Shown here: in pieces, positions 8,625 through 16,904 of the stretch
Numbering within the stretch: position 1 is the first letter of the stretch
Layout: every line of letters starts with the position of its first letter
Assembly: GCA_022820125.1 (NCBI GenBank)
Contig: JAJEGA010000098.1
Coordinates: forward strand, 1-64,000
DNA from: Anaerolineae bacterium
Lineage (GTDB): Bacteria > Chloroflexota > Anaerolineae > Aggregatilineales > Phototrophicaceae
Direction: 5' to 3'
Length of the DNA stretch: 64,000 nucleotides
Program-made: the position numbers and the translations under genes
The notes under the pieces: model-generated
Told to the model about the DNA's origin: nothing
The model's input: the letters and a program-made list of their open reading frames with translations, nothing else
Database searches by the model: none

Positions 8625-8652
8625 TCTTCACATTTGTGATATGCGCTCGGCC

Positions 8653-9912
8653 CTAACCGAAATCGATCTGGCGGCGCAGTTCGTCGGCCGCGTCCTTCAA
8701 GGCTTGCCCGGCTGTCTTCTCGCCTTGGGTCGCTTCAAAAACGGCATTGGCGACCAGCGTGGTGGCTTCGTTGAACCAGGGACCGCGCTCCTGGAAGGGC
8801 ACTTCCGGCGCCAGCTCAAGGAAGAGCTCGCCCACCGACTGATTGTCGAAGTAGGGATCGGGCGCCAGCAGCGCTTCGTTATCCAGGTGCGAGAGCACAG
8901 GCGGCAGCAGGTTGTTCACGTGATATTCGAGGATTTTATTGTCCTCGTTGAAGAGGGCGAATTCGATGAAAGCCCAAGCTTCTTCCGGATGCTCGCTCTG
9001 CGTGGTGATGGTATAAGCCGTGCCGCCGTGAGTGCTGGTGCGGGAGCCGCCTTCCTCAAATGCGGGCAGGGGCGCCGCGCGCCAGTTGCCGGCCCCTTCA
9101 GCCAATTCGTTCTTCAAGCTGCCGGCGTACCAGTCAGCGCCGATAACAGCGGCGATCTTGCCCTCCGCGAATAAGCCCATGGTGGCGTGAAAATCGCCTG
9201 TGGCAATCGCGACGCCGCTTTCGAGCAAGTCGAGATACCATTCGAGCACGGCGATATTCCCGGGCGAATCGACTATCACGTTGCCGTCGGCGTCAAATAA
9301 GCCGGGGCTGCCCGATTGCAGCAGCAGCATGTAATAATCGCCCCAGCTTCGGTCGTCCAAGACGAGCGCAGCGATGCCCTGATCGGTCAGCGCAGCGGAG
9401 GCCTCGACAAATTCATCCCAGGTGGCGATGGGCATCTCGATGCCGGCGTCAGCGAAGATTTCGTGCTGATAATACAGGACGACCGGGCAGAGGCAGTGGT
9501 CGATGCCGTAGATGACGCCCTGATGCGCATACAAGGCGGTCTTGGCCATGATGTAGTCGTCCTCATAAGGCGTGATCAGGTCGTTCAGCGGAACCAGGCC
9601 GGGTTCGCCTTTGAGGAAGCGGCTGATGACGCCTTGCTCAACATCGGCGATATCGGGCGCGCCGACGCCGGCGACAAAGGCGCCTTGCAAGTTGTCGTAG
9701 AGCTGCCCATAGGGGATCTCTTCGACCACGATAGTGACGTGAGGCGCGATTTCCTTGTAGTCGTCTTCAATGCCTACGTACAAATCGGTGAAGAAGGCGC
9801 CGAAGGTCCAGATCGTCAGGGTGACGTCATCTTGCGCCGAGGCGGTTCCCCCGCCCATGAGCAGGCTCAGAAGCAATAGTGCGGTTGTGAAAAGAGTGAA
9901 CGAACGTTTCAT
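8653..9912 (-). CDS. Sugar ABC transporter solute-binding protein (importer 1)
   Basis: The protein has 419 residues from the ATG at 9912, with a GGAAGGAAA ribosome site; the frame is open further upstream but the signal peptide fixes the start. A Sec signal peptide (KRSFTLFTTALLLLSLLMGG...ASAQ) has no clear lipobox cysteine. The mature part has the extracellular SBP family 1 pattern (VTLTIWTFGAFF, PDIADVEQG, the Trp-rich C-terminal half) that binds carbohydrate outside the membrane and delivers it to the two permeases encoded next. It is the first gene of the importer operon. Without a lipid anchor it may be held by an uncleaved signal or by the wall. The ligand is not known. Confidence 0.9.
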   Translation of the reverse strand: MKRSFTLFTTALLLLSLLMGGGTASAQDDVTLTIWTFGAFFTDLYVGIEDDYKEIAPHVTIVVEEIPYGQLYDNLQGAFVAGVGAPDIADVEQGVISRFLKGEPGLVPLNDLITPYEDDYIMAKTALYAHQGVIYGIDHCLCPVVLYYQHEIFADAGIEMPIATWDEFVEASAALTDQGIAALVLDDRSWGDYYMLLLQSGSPGLFDADGNVIVDSPGNIAVLEWYLDLLESGVAIATGDFHATMGLFAEGKIAAVIGADWYAGSLKNELAEGAGNWRAAPLPAFEEGGSRTSTHGGTAYTITTQSEHPEEAWAFIEFALFNEDNKILEYHVNNLLPPVLSHLDNEALLAPDPYFDNQSVGELFLELAPEVPFQERGPWFNEATTLVANAVFEATQGEKTAGQALKDAADELRRQIDFG

Positions 9913-9956
9913 GATTCTTTTTCCTTCCAGAAATAGAAGTTTGTGGTTGGGAGAGC

Positions 9957-9977
9957 GGGCTACCCGATGGGTAGGGT
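9957..9977. repeat. Divergent palindrome of the hairpin family
   Basis: The core CTACCC-GAT-GGGTAG, preceded by GCGGG, resembles the copy at 46510-46535. It lies between the PhyH gene and the binding-protein gene, both on the minus strand. Confidence 0.5.
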
Positions 9978-10012
9978 AGACACTAACCGGCGCTCGCCCT
10001 TGCATTTTCTGA

Positions 10013-10891
10013 CTAGTAGTTGCTATAGGGGTCTCCTTCCCACTGGCGTTCCCACTGCTCCCAGGTGGCCACTGACGCCGGATCGGCTTCGCTGCGGGCG
10101 ATGAAGCCTTTTTCGCGGCCGCCGCTGAGTTCCGTATTGTGTTCAGGGACCATGGCGTCTGCGATGGTCTGGTAGCGCAGGTCGATGGACCAGCGCACGG
10201 CGTCGGACTTATTGGGCAGGGCGGCATGCGGCGTCAACTGGGTGAAGCAGAGGGCGTCGCCCGCCTCCATCTCGACCGGGATGCCCTCTATCGCCGCCCG
10301 CTCCTCTTTCGATATGCCCAAGAAACCAGTCTCTTCGTCTTCAGTGATGGCGTACATGTCCCCGCGATGATAGCCCTCGGCCACCTGCAGGCAGCTGTTT
10401 TCGGTTGTCACCCGCATCAGCGGCATCCAGATCGAGAGCGTATGCACCCGAGTGTTCGAGGGATAATACTGCGAATCCTGATGCCAGGGCGTGCGCGTCC
10501 AGCGTTGATCGGGCAGCTTGGGCCGAAGATTGAAGACGCCATGCATGAAGACCTCGGGGCTGCCCAGCAGGTCTTCTGCGATGTCGATCACGTTTGGTTC
10601 GCTCATGAATTGGAAGAGCTCGGGGCTGACGATTTGGCGGCGTGGACTGCGCTGATAAACCGGTTTGCCCGCTTCGTTCCAGGCGACCGTCAGCCGATGC
10701 TCCAGGTCGAGATGCTCCAGCCCGGCTTCCAGCAAGCCCTCGTCGACCCAGGCTTGTACCGTGCGGTCGACCCAATCGGCGCAGACTTTGCGCCCCAACT
10801 CAATGCTGCGCGGCGGGATGACGTTTTCGACTTTGAGCCAACCTCGTTCGTGATAGAAGCTGATCTGTTCGTCAGTCAGTAATTTGGGCAT
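10013..10891 (-). CDS. Phytanoyl-CoA dioxygenase (PhyH) family oxygenase
   Basis: The protein has 292 residues from the ATG at 10891 (MPKLLTDEQ...), the typical N-terminus of the family; the open frame upstream runs through a pseudogene and is ignored. It is a double-stranded beta-helix Fe(II)/2-oxoglutarate-dependent oxygenase. The iron facial triad is visible as H137-x-D139 (PWHQDSQYY) and H222 (TPHAALPN), and an arginine in VRWSIDLRY can bind 2-oxoglutarate. Bacterial PhyH proteins hydroxylate varied small molecules, so the name does not imply phytanoyl-CoA. It lies downstream of a molybdoenzyme on the same strand. The substrate is unknown. Confidence 0.88.
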   Translation of the reverse strand: MPKLLTDEQISFYHERGWLKVENVIPPRSIELGRKVCADWVDRTVQAWVDEGLLEAGLEHLDLEHRLTVAWNEAGKPVYQRSPRRQIVSPELFQFMSEPNVIDIAEDLLGSPEVFMHGVFNLRPKLPDQRWTRTPWHQDSQYYPSNTRVHTLSIWMPLMRVTTENSCLQVAEGYHRGDMYAITEDEETGFLGISKEERAAIEGIPVEMEAGDALCFTQLTPHAALPNKSDAVRWSIDLRYQTIADAMVPEHNTELSGGREKGFIARSEADPASVATWEQWERQWEGDPYSNY

Positions 10892-10971
10892 AAGGGTTTC
10901 CCTGTTCAATTTCGCAGCGCGACATTGCCAGACTTTAACACATTCGGCGCGACAAATTATGAAACCCCGCC

Positions 10972-11131
10972 CTAGAAAAACCCGCGCCGCTGGAAACGCT
11001 CTTGTTTCCAGAAGTCGCCATCGTTGTGATAGCCGCCTGGTCCCCCCTCGGCCCCCCCCGCTCAACGGGGGGCGGACTTCCCAAAACCCGGATTTGTCGA
11101 CCGAGCGAATTCCGGGGGCGCGGACGCGGCG
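10972..11131 (-). pseudogene. 3'-end remnant of a sulfite-oxidase-like gene
   Basis: Positions 10972-11035 repeat almost base for base the last ~64 bases of the next gene (11136-11200), encoding the same [19 protein letters not shown] tail and stop. Further upstream it still encodes a VDKSGFWE segment that matches VDKPGFWE, but in another frame. The two parts are separated by a C/G-rich inverted repeat (CCCCCCG / CGGGGGG around 11047-11066). It is a decayed 3' end of a duplicated copy. Confidence 0.75.
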
Positions 11132-11135
11132 CAGC

Positions 11136-11762
11136 CTAGAAAAACCCGCGCCGCTGGAAGCGTTCTTGTTTCCAGAAGTCGCCATCGTTGTGGTAGCCGC
11201 CTTGCTCCCAGAAACCCGGTTTATCCACCGGGCTGAACTCCAGCGCGCGCAGGAACTTGGCGCTCTTCCAAAAATAGCGCTTGGGAACCACCGTGCGCAG
11301 CGGTCCGCCGTGCTCCATCAGCTCCGGCTCGTGCAGGAAGCGCCCTTCGTATTTGTAGGCGAGCATCACATCCGCATCGTCCATCACTTCCAGCGGCAGG
11401 TTGGTGGTGTAGCCGTATTCGCAGTGAGCGATGACGTAGCGCGCCTCGTCCGTCAATTCCAATAGGCGCAGAAAATCACGGAACAAGACGCCTTCCCAGC
11501 GCGTATCGAACTTGCTCCAGCGGGTGACGCAGTGGATGTCGACAGTCATCGCGCCGGTGGGCAGCTGCAGGAACTCGTCCCAGGTCCAGCGCTTTTCTTC
11601 TTTGACCGCGCCGAAGACGCGCAGGTCCCAGGTCTCCGGATTGAACTTGGGCGTCGGTCCATAAGTGAGGACGGGGAATTTCTCGGTCAGCGATTGACCG
11701 TCGGGCAGGCGGCCAGCGGCGCGCATTTCTCGTTCTTTTTGGCGGCGGGTGAGCTGGGACAT
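11136..11762 (-). CDS. Sulfite-oxidase-fold molybdopterin oxidoreductase
   Basis: A 208-residue protein made essentially of the molybdopterin-binding SUOX fold, similar in size to the catalytic domain of MsrP/YedY-type enzymes. The molybdenum-ligand cysteine is visible in [10 protein letters not shown] (C78), followed by the usual VLFRDFL and [12 protein letters not shown] segments and [19 protein letters not shown] near the C-terminus. There is no Tat or Sec signal, so this copy acts in the cytoplasm. The substrate (sulfite, sulfoxide or other) cannot be fixed from sequence. A 3' remnant of a second copy follows directly, then the PhyH gene on the same strand. Confidence 0.88.
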   Translation of the reverse strand: MSQLTRRQKEREMRAAGRLPDGQSLTEKFPVLTYGPTPKFNPETWDLRVFGAVKEEKRWTWDEFLQLPTGAMTVDIHCVTRWSKFDTRWEGVLFRDFLRLLELTDEARYVIAHCEYGYTTNLPLEVMDDADVMLAYKYEGRFLHEPELMEHGGPLRTVVPKRYFWKSAKFLRALEFSPVDKPGFWEQGGYHNDGDFWKQERFQRRGFF

Positions 11763-11779
11763 TGCTGCTCCGTAACTGT

Positions 11780-11847
11780 GGGCGACACAAGTGTCGCCCC
11801 TACATTTTCCGTGCAGAAGGCGGGCGACTCACAGAGTCGCCCCTACA
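11780..11847. repeat. Two dispersed palindromic hairpins
   Basis: The hairpins have arms GGGCGACAC/GTGTCGCCC (11780-11804) and GGGCGACTC/GAGTCGCCC (11822-11847), each followed by CCTACA. They differ in the last three stem bases, but pairing is kept on both sides. They fill the gap between the amidase and the molybdoenzyme. Confidence 0.85.
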
Positions 11848-11862
11848 ATCGCCCTTTTTGTG

Positions 11863-13134
11863 TTACATCGTCAACTGCAAGATGGTGCGCAGCAGCACGT
11901 TTGCGCCTAGTTCGACATGCCGCCATTCGGTGAACTCCCGCGGATTATGGCTGAGGCCACCGACAGATGGCAAGAAGATCATGCCGGCCGGCACCATCTG
12001 ATTCATGATCTGGGCGTTGTGGCCCGAATAACTGGCGATGGGCATGCACTTGACGGCTTCGGCGCGGCAGGCGCATTCGATCTGCTTGACGAGGTAGCCG
12101 GACATGCGTTCGGCGGCGCGGTGCAAGGCGCGTTCGGTCGATACCCGCAAGCGATGGTCGACGGCGCAATCGCGCGCCAGGCGCGCCAGCCGCGATTCCA
12201 TCTCCTTGAGCGTCTCGGTATCGGGATGGCGGAATTCGACGCGCAGCGAGGCTTCAGCCGGCACCACGTTGAAGCTTTCCGGCTTGACGCTGACGTGCCC
12301 GCAATTGACAACGCCTTCGGGATAATTGGCGCGCACCAATTTATGAGCGGAAATAATAAACGCCGCTGCCCCTTGCAAAGCGTCGCGGCGTTCATCGGCG
12401 GTGGTGGTGCCGGCGTGCGCCGCTTCACCGTAAAAGACGACATTGTAAGTCGTGCGCCCGACGATCCTGTCAACAATGCCGAGGTCTAGCCCTTTGTCGT
12501 GCAGCGTCTTGCCTTGCTCGATATGCACCTCAAGGTAGCCGAGAATGGACTGGGGGTCGCGGCGGGCATTCTGCGCTTCTTCCATCATGATGCCGGCGCG
12601 GTACAAGGCGGCGCGGAAGGGCATGTTTTCCTGCAGCGCGTCGTCGATGTCGGCTGCTGAGATCTTGCCGATGACGCCGTTGCTGCCAAAAAGCGATTTC
12701 CAGGTGCCCTCTTCGTCGGTGAAGTTTATCGCTTCCAGGCAGCAGCGTGGCTTGATGCCGGCTTCGTTGATGCGGCGCAGGCATTCGAGCGCGATCAGTA
12801 CGCCGATGGCGCCATCATAACGGCCGCCGTTGGGCACCGTGTCCAGATGGGAGCCGATCATCAGCGTCTTGGCAGCCGGATCAGCGGCGGGGAGCAAACC
12901 GCTCAAATTGCCGACTTCGTCATCTCGCACTTTTAAGCCCGCTTCTTCAACGCGATCGGCGAACCAGGAGCGCGCCGCCAAGTCTTCATTGGAGAGCGCC
13001 AAGCGGGAGACGCCGCCCCCAACCGTGGCGCCGATCTCGGCGAGTTGTTCAAAGTCTTTCAGCAGCCGCTCGCTGTTGATACGCAATTCAGGCCATTTCG
13101 AAGCCACGCCGCCTGCCCATCGCCCGGTAAGCAA
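11863..13134 (-). CDS. M20 hydantoinase/carbamoylase-family amidase
   Basis: Up to 423 residues from a TTG at 13134; a GTG at 13107 is an equally good start and gives 414 residues. It is a binuclear metallohydrolase of peptidase family M20, closest in pattern to N-carbamoyl-L-amino acid hydrolases, beta-ureidopropionases and allantoate amidohydrolases. Visible metal-site segments are GSHLDTVPNGGRYDGAIG, TDEEGTWKS, VHIEQG and the late YSGHNAQIM histidine. It would cleave the carbamoyl or ureido group of an amino acid derivative in the cytoplasm, in pyrimidine, hydantoin or purine-ureide catabolism. It lies upstream of the molybdoenzyme on the same strand, separated by two hairpins. Confidence 0.88.
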   Translation of the reverse strand: MLTGRWAGGVASKWPELRINSERLLKDFEQLAEIGATVGGGVSRLALSNEDLAARSWFADRVEEAGLKVRDDEVGNLSGLLPAADPAAKTLMIGSHLDTVPNGGRYDGAIGVLIALECLRRINEAGIKPRCCLEAINFTDEEGTWKSLFGSNGVIGKISAADIDDALQENMPFRAALYRAGIMMEEAQNARRDPQSILGYLEVHIEQGKTLHDKGLDLGIVDRIVGRTTYNVVFYGEAAHAGTTTADERRDALQGAAAFIISAHKLVRANYPEGVVNCGHVSVKPESFNVVPAEASLRVEFRHPDTETLKEMESRLARLARDCAVDHRLRVSTERALHRAAERMSGYLVKQIECACRAEAVKCMPIASYSGHNAQIMNQMVPAGMIFLPSVGGLSHNPREFTEWRHVELGANVLLRTILQLTM

Positions 13135-13195
13135 TTGAGAACTGATTATAGTTGCAATTCACTATAGGACAACTTATCGGAGTCTTTGCTTTGAT

Positions 13196-13281
13196 GGGCG
13201 AGCCAAGGCTCGCCCCTACATACGCCAGTGCGCAGGTTCACGACAGAGCAAAATGAGGCGGGAGAGAACCTCGCCCCTACA
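13196..13281. repeat. Two dispersed palindromic hairpins
   Basis: A perfect copy (arms GGGCGAGCC/GGCTCGCCC, then CCTACA, 13196-13220) and a weaker one (GGCGGGAGAG ... CTCGCCCCTACA, 13257-13281) occupy the divergent gap between the amidase and the MFS gene. Confidence 0.75.
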
Positions 13282-13375
13282 AACGCCAGCGCGCAGGCGC
13301 CCGTCCCTAGTATTCGCCGCAGATTGATTTACGATTGGGCGATTGTGTTCGATTAGTTGCTGCCGCCCGTTGCCG

Positions 13376-14608
13376 ATGCCTCCTGTCGTCGATCCGAATG
13401 ACCGGCACGATTCCGCTTATCGCTGGGTGATTCTGGCGATGGTGACGCTGTCCGGTTTCCTGGTCATGGGCTTCCCCACCACGGGCTTGTCGGCGCTGTT
13501 CAGCGAGATCGCCGATACGCTCGACCTCGACCTGGTGCAAATCGGGGTGATTTGGGGCGTCGGCTCGGTGATGGGCATATTCACCGCATTGATTGGCGGC
13601 AGCTTGATTGATCAATTCGGCACGCGGCGGACGCTGGTCGCGCTCTGTTTGGCGACCGGCGTTTTCGGCGCGTCGCGCGGGTTCGCTTTCGATTTCTGGT
13701 CGCTATTTGCCTCGTCGTTTTTCTTTGGCATGGTGCAGCCGGTCTTGCCGATGAACTTTGTCAAGCTCAATCGCGAGTGGTTTCGCTCGGGTCAACTCGG
13801 CTTCGCATCCGGCGTGATGTCAGCCGGGTTCGCCACCGGGTTGATGCTGGGCGCGCGCTTGAGCGCCACCGTGCTTTCGCCGTTGCTGGGCGGTTGGCGG
13901 GCGGTGCTGATCTTTCTGGGCTGCTGCGCCATATTGCTGGCGATCCTCTGGGCAATCGCGCATCCACCGGTCGAGCGGCGGCGCGGCCCCCGTCCCGCTC
14001 TGCGCAAGATCATCGGCAATTATCGATACGTCGCCCGCTTCCGCGAGCTCTGGGTGATCGCCCTGGCGGTCTTCGGCGTGCTCGGTTTGATGCGCGGGCT
14101 GGGCGGATACGTGCCTACCTATCTGCGCGAGATCGGCTGGGACGCCAACAGCGCCGATACCGCCATGACCGTCTTCTTCTTCTGCAGTTTGATCGGCGTC
14201 GTGCCCATCTCGCACATTTCCGACCGTCTGGGCAATCGCCGGCTGGTGATGGCTTTTGGCACCACCATGATGACGATTGGCTGCGCGCTGATGTACCTGG
14301 TGGGCGACAGCTTCTGGGGCGTGATGCTGGCGATGGCGGTCGGCGGCTTCTGCTTCGACAGCTTCATGGCGCTGAAGGGCGCGGCCACCACCGAAGTCGA
14401 AGGGCTGGAGTTGGCGCTGATGGGCAGCGCCCTGGGCTTCGTCGGCATGCTGCAGAATATCGGCTCGTCCTTTGTGCCGCCCCTGGGCAACACGCTCAGC
14501 ACGGCTGGATTGAACTTGCCCTTTCTGCTCTGGGCAGGTTCGGGATTATTGGCGACGCTTGTCTTGCTCAGCTTCCGCAAGCGCAAGCAGCGCTCTCCAT
14601 ATTCGTAG
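13376..14608 (+). CDS. MFS transporter
   Basis: The protein has 410 residues from the ATG at 13376 (MPPVVDPNDRHDSAYRWVILAMV). Twelve hydrophobic spans and the conserved loop between the second and third spans (GGSLIDQFGTRRTLV), with its counterpart in the second half (SDRLGNRRLVMAFG), identify a major facilitator. It moves a small solute across the inner membrane using an ion gradient. The general pattern resembles nitrate/cyanate- or oxalate-type MFS carriers, but the substrate is not determinable. It is divergent from the amidase gene, so a ureido compound or amino acid is a plausible cargo by context only. A truncated paralogue follows directly. Confidence 0.88.
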   Translation: MPPVVDPNDRHDSAYRWVILAMVTLSGFLVMGFPTTGLSALFSEIADTLDLDLVQIGVIWGVGSVMGIFTALIGGSLIDQFGTRRTLVALCLATGVFGASRGFAFDFWSLFASSFFFGMVQPVLPMNFVKLNREWFRSGQLGFASGVMSAGFATGLMLGARLSATVLSPLLGGWRAVLIFLGCCAILLAILWAIAHPPVERRRGPRPALRKIIGNYRYVARFRELWVIALAVFGVLGLMRGLGGYVPTYLREIGWDANSADTAMTVFFFCSLIGVVPISHISDRLGNRRLVMAFGTTMMTIGCALMYLVGDSFWGVMLAMAVGGFCFDSFMALKGAATTEVEGLELALMGSALGFVGMLQNIGSSFVPPLGNTLSTAGLNLPFLLWAGSGLLATLVLLSFRKRKQRSPYS

Positions 14609-14642
14609 GTAGCGCGATGCCCGCATCCGGCTGTGTTCGATC

Positions 14643-14915
14643 TTGCTGGCGATGTTGATTGACGGCTTTTGCTTCGACAGTTTCATGGCGCTGATGGGCG
14701 CTTCGATTACCGAGGTGGAGGGCTTGGAGGTCGCGCTGGTGGGCAGTGCGCTGGGTTTCGGGGGCATGCTGCAGAATATGGGCGGGTCAATTCTGCCGCC
14801 GCTGGGCAATATGCTCAGCAATAATGGATTGAACCTGCCCTTTCTGCTCTGGGCTTCAGCCGGTCTCTTCGCGACGCTGGTAATGCTCAGTTACAAGCGG
14901 CAACCCCCGCCCTGA
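14643..14915 (+). pseudogene. C-terminal fragment of a duplicated MFS transporter
   Basis: Ninety codons that align without gaps to the last ~90 residues of the preceding transporter: GFCFDSFMAL, ITEVEGLEVAL, GMLQNMGGS, LPFLLWAS. It contains only the last two or three membrane spans and begins abruptly 35 bases after the stop of the intact gene, with no ribosome site. It is the 3' end of a tandem copy whose first three quarters were deleted. Confidence 0.8.
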
Positions 14916-15010
14916 ATCCCTAGTCGCTCGCCAGTGTCTACGCGGCGCATGAAGCGGGAGGGACTTTTTCATATCGCGATCAACTCGCCTGGCTTCTTGT
15001 TTCGTTGGGC

Positions 15011-15901
15011 TCAGCCCTTGATGCCGATCGACGCCAGCCCGCCGATGAGATGCTTCTGGGCGAAGAAGTAAACCACCAGAATTGGAATGATGGAGACCAG
15101 GGTCGCGCCCATGAACAGGTGCCACTCGACGCTGTAGCGCCCCTGGAAGAAGGCCAGCCCCACCGAAATGGGATAAGAATCCCAATCGCGCAAGAAGATG
15201 ATCGGCTCGAGGAAATCGTTCCAGACCCAGACAAAGGTGAAGACCACGACCACGGTCAGCGCGGGACGGCACAAGGGGATGATGATGCGGTAGAGGATGC
15301 CCCAGGCGCCGGCGCCATCGATGCGCGCGGCATCGTCCAGCTCGCGCGGGATGGTGCGGATGAACTGGGTCATAAGGAAAACGAAGAAGGGGTTGCCAAA
15401 ATAAGCGGGCAGGATTAGCGGCCAGTAGGTGCCGATGAGCTCCAGCTTTTGATAGAGCCAGAACATCGGAATGAGTTTGATATGCCCGGGCACCATCATC
15501 GTGCTAAGCATCAAGAGGAAGAGGACGTGCTTGAAGGGGAAGTCGAAACGGGCGAAGCCATAGGCGATGATCGGCACTGAAATCAGCCCGCCAATGACAT
15601 TGGCGACGACCAGGATGGCGCTGTTGAGCATGTAGCGCGCGAGCGGATATTTGCCGAAGGCTTCGGCGTAATTGCCCCATTGCGGCGTACTGGGGATCCA
15701 TTCGGGCGGCCAGGCGAAGATCTCGCGCGGCAGCTTGAGCGAGGTTGACGCCATCCAAAATATCGGCAGCATAAAGAGCAAGGCCAGTGCGGTCATCAAT
15801 GCGTAGACGAGGGCATGCCCGATGACGCGCCGGGCGCGCTTTTGCGCGGCGCTGCGCCGCAGTTGCCGTTGGATGCCAAAATGCCGCGCGTCAGTTTTCA
15901 T
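15011..15901 (-). CDS. Sugar ABC transporter permease, MalG-like (importer 2)
   Basis: The protein has 296 residues from the ATG at 15901, overlapping the end of the previous permease gene by 11 bases, which suggests translational coupling. A basic cytoplasmic N-terminus (QRQLRRSAAQKRARR) is followed by six spans. The EAA loop reads DDAARIDGAGAWGILYRIIIPL. It is the second membrane subunit of a CUT1 carbohydrate importer together with the upstream MalF-like protein and the binding protein. The sequence ends in the usual GLASIGIKG, so it is complete. As with importer 1, no ATPase gene is present. Confidence 0.9.
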   Translation of the reverse strand: MKTDARHFGIQRQLRRSAAQKRARRVIGHALVYALMTALALLFMLPIFWMASTSLKLPREIFAWPPEWIPSTPQWGNYAEAFGKYPLARYMLNSAILVVANVIGGLISVPIIAYGFARFDFPFKHVLFLLMLSTMMVPGHIKLIPMFWLYQKLELIGTYWPLILPAYFGNPFFVFLMTQFIRTIPRELDDAARIDGAGAWGILYRIIIPLCRPALTVVVVFTFVWVWNDFLEPIIFLRDWDSYPISVGLAFFQGRYSVEWHLFMGATLVSIIPILVVYFFAQKHLIGGLASIGIKG

Positions 15902-16793
15902 AGTAGACCCAGCGATCGGAGGTGCGATAGACGAAGACGGTGCAGCCCATGATGACTGCCAGCAGGAATAGGGCCAAAGCCGAGGCATAGCCCATATTGA
16001 AGTTGCGGAAAGCTTCTTCGTAGAAATAGTAGAGGAAGAAGTACGTCGCTTTTAAGGGGCCGCCCTTGGTGATGACGAAGGCTTCGGTGAAGATTTTGAA
16101 GGCGTCAATGAGTTCAATGATGAGCTGGAAGAAGAGCGTCGGCGTCAAGAGGGGCAGGGTGATGCGCCAGAAGCGCCGCCACTTCCCCGCGCCGTCAATC
16201 TCCGCCGCTTCATAAAGATGCGCCGGGATATTCTGCAAGCCGGCCAGATAAATGATGGCGGCGCCGCCGACCTTCCAGATGCTCATGATGGCGACCGATG
16301 GCAGCGCCCAGTCCCGATCCCAGAACCAGTAGGGTCCCTGTACGCCGATATAATGCAGCAAGGTGTTGACCACGCCGGTATCCGGATTGAGGAACCAGAT
16401 CCACATCAGCGAAACCGCCACGCCCGAGATAACCGCCGGGATGAAAAAGACCGTGCGAAAAAAGTTCATGCCCGGGACCTTGAGGTTAAGCAGCAGGGCG
16501 AGCATCAAGCCCAAAACGAGCTTCAGCGGCAGCGAAAGGGCGACGAAGAGCGTGGTCGCCTTTAGTGAGCTGACGAAGAGTGGATCGCGCGTGAACATAC
16601 GCGCGTAGTTATCCAGCCCGACCCATACGGGCGGATCGACCAGCGTCCACTGGGTCATGCTGAAATAAACAGTCGCGAGGATGGGGAAGGCGTAAAAGAT
16701 GACGAAGCCGATCATCCAAGGGGAAAGCGCCAGGTAGCCGGTCTTGGCTGCTTGGCGTTCTTGTGTCGTCATGTTGCGCCAGGAGGAGAGCAT
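15891..16793 (-). CDS. Sugar ABC transporter permease, MalF-like (importer 2)
   Basis: The protein has 300 residues from the ATG at 16793 (MLSSWRNMTTQER); a second ATG at 16772 would give 293 residues, and the frame open upstream crosses a repeat and is not coding. It has six hydrophobic spans beginning LALSPWMIGFVIFYAFPIL. The EAA docking loop is LYEAAEIDGAGKWRRFWRITL. Pairs with the MalG-like permease, whose start it overlaps. The solute-binding protein is encoded 111 bases upstream, with a hairpin repeat in the gap, the same gene order and repeat placement as in importer 1. Confidence 0.9.
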   Translation of the reverse strand: MLSSWRNMTTQERQAAKTGYLALSPWMIGFVIFYAFPILATVYFSMTQWTLVDPPVWVGLDNYARMFTRDPLFVSSLKATTLFVALSLPLKLVLGLMLALLLNLKVPGMNFFRTVFFIPAVISGVAVSLMWIWFLNPDTGVVNTLLHYIGVQGPYWFWDRDWALPSVAIMSIWKVGGAAIIYLAGLQNIPAHLYEAAEIDGAGKWRRFWRITLPLLTPTLFFQLIIELIDAFKIFTEAFVITKGGPLKATYFFLYYFYEEAFRNFNMGYASALALFLLAVIMGCTVFVYRTSDRWVYYEN

Positions 16794-16816
16794 ATAATGC
16801 CTATGGCGCTGGAGAC

Positions 16817-16842
16817 GGGCGACCTGACAGGTCGCCCCTACA
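16817..16842. repeat. Dispersed palindromic hairpin
   Basis: Arms GGGCGACCT/AGGTCGCCC with loop GAC, followed by CCTACA, between the binding-protein and permease genes of importer 2. It is the best-formed member of the family in the window. A further GTAGGGGGCAGCC fragment lies at about 16863. Confidence 0.85.
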
Positions 16843-16904
16843 TTTTCTACAAGGACGATGTGTGTAGGGGGCAGCCAGTGGCTGACCCGCAATTGGCTAT
16901 AGCG

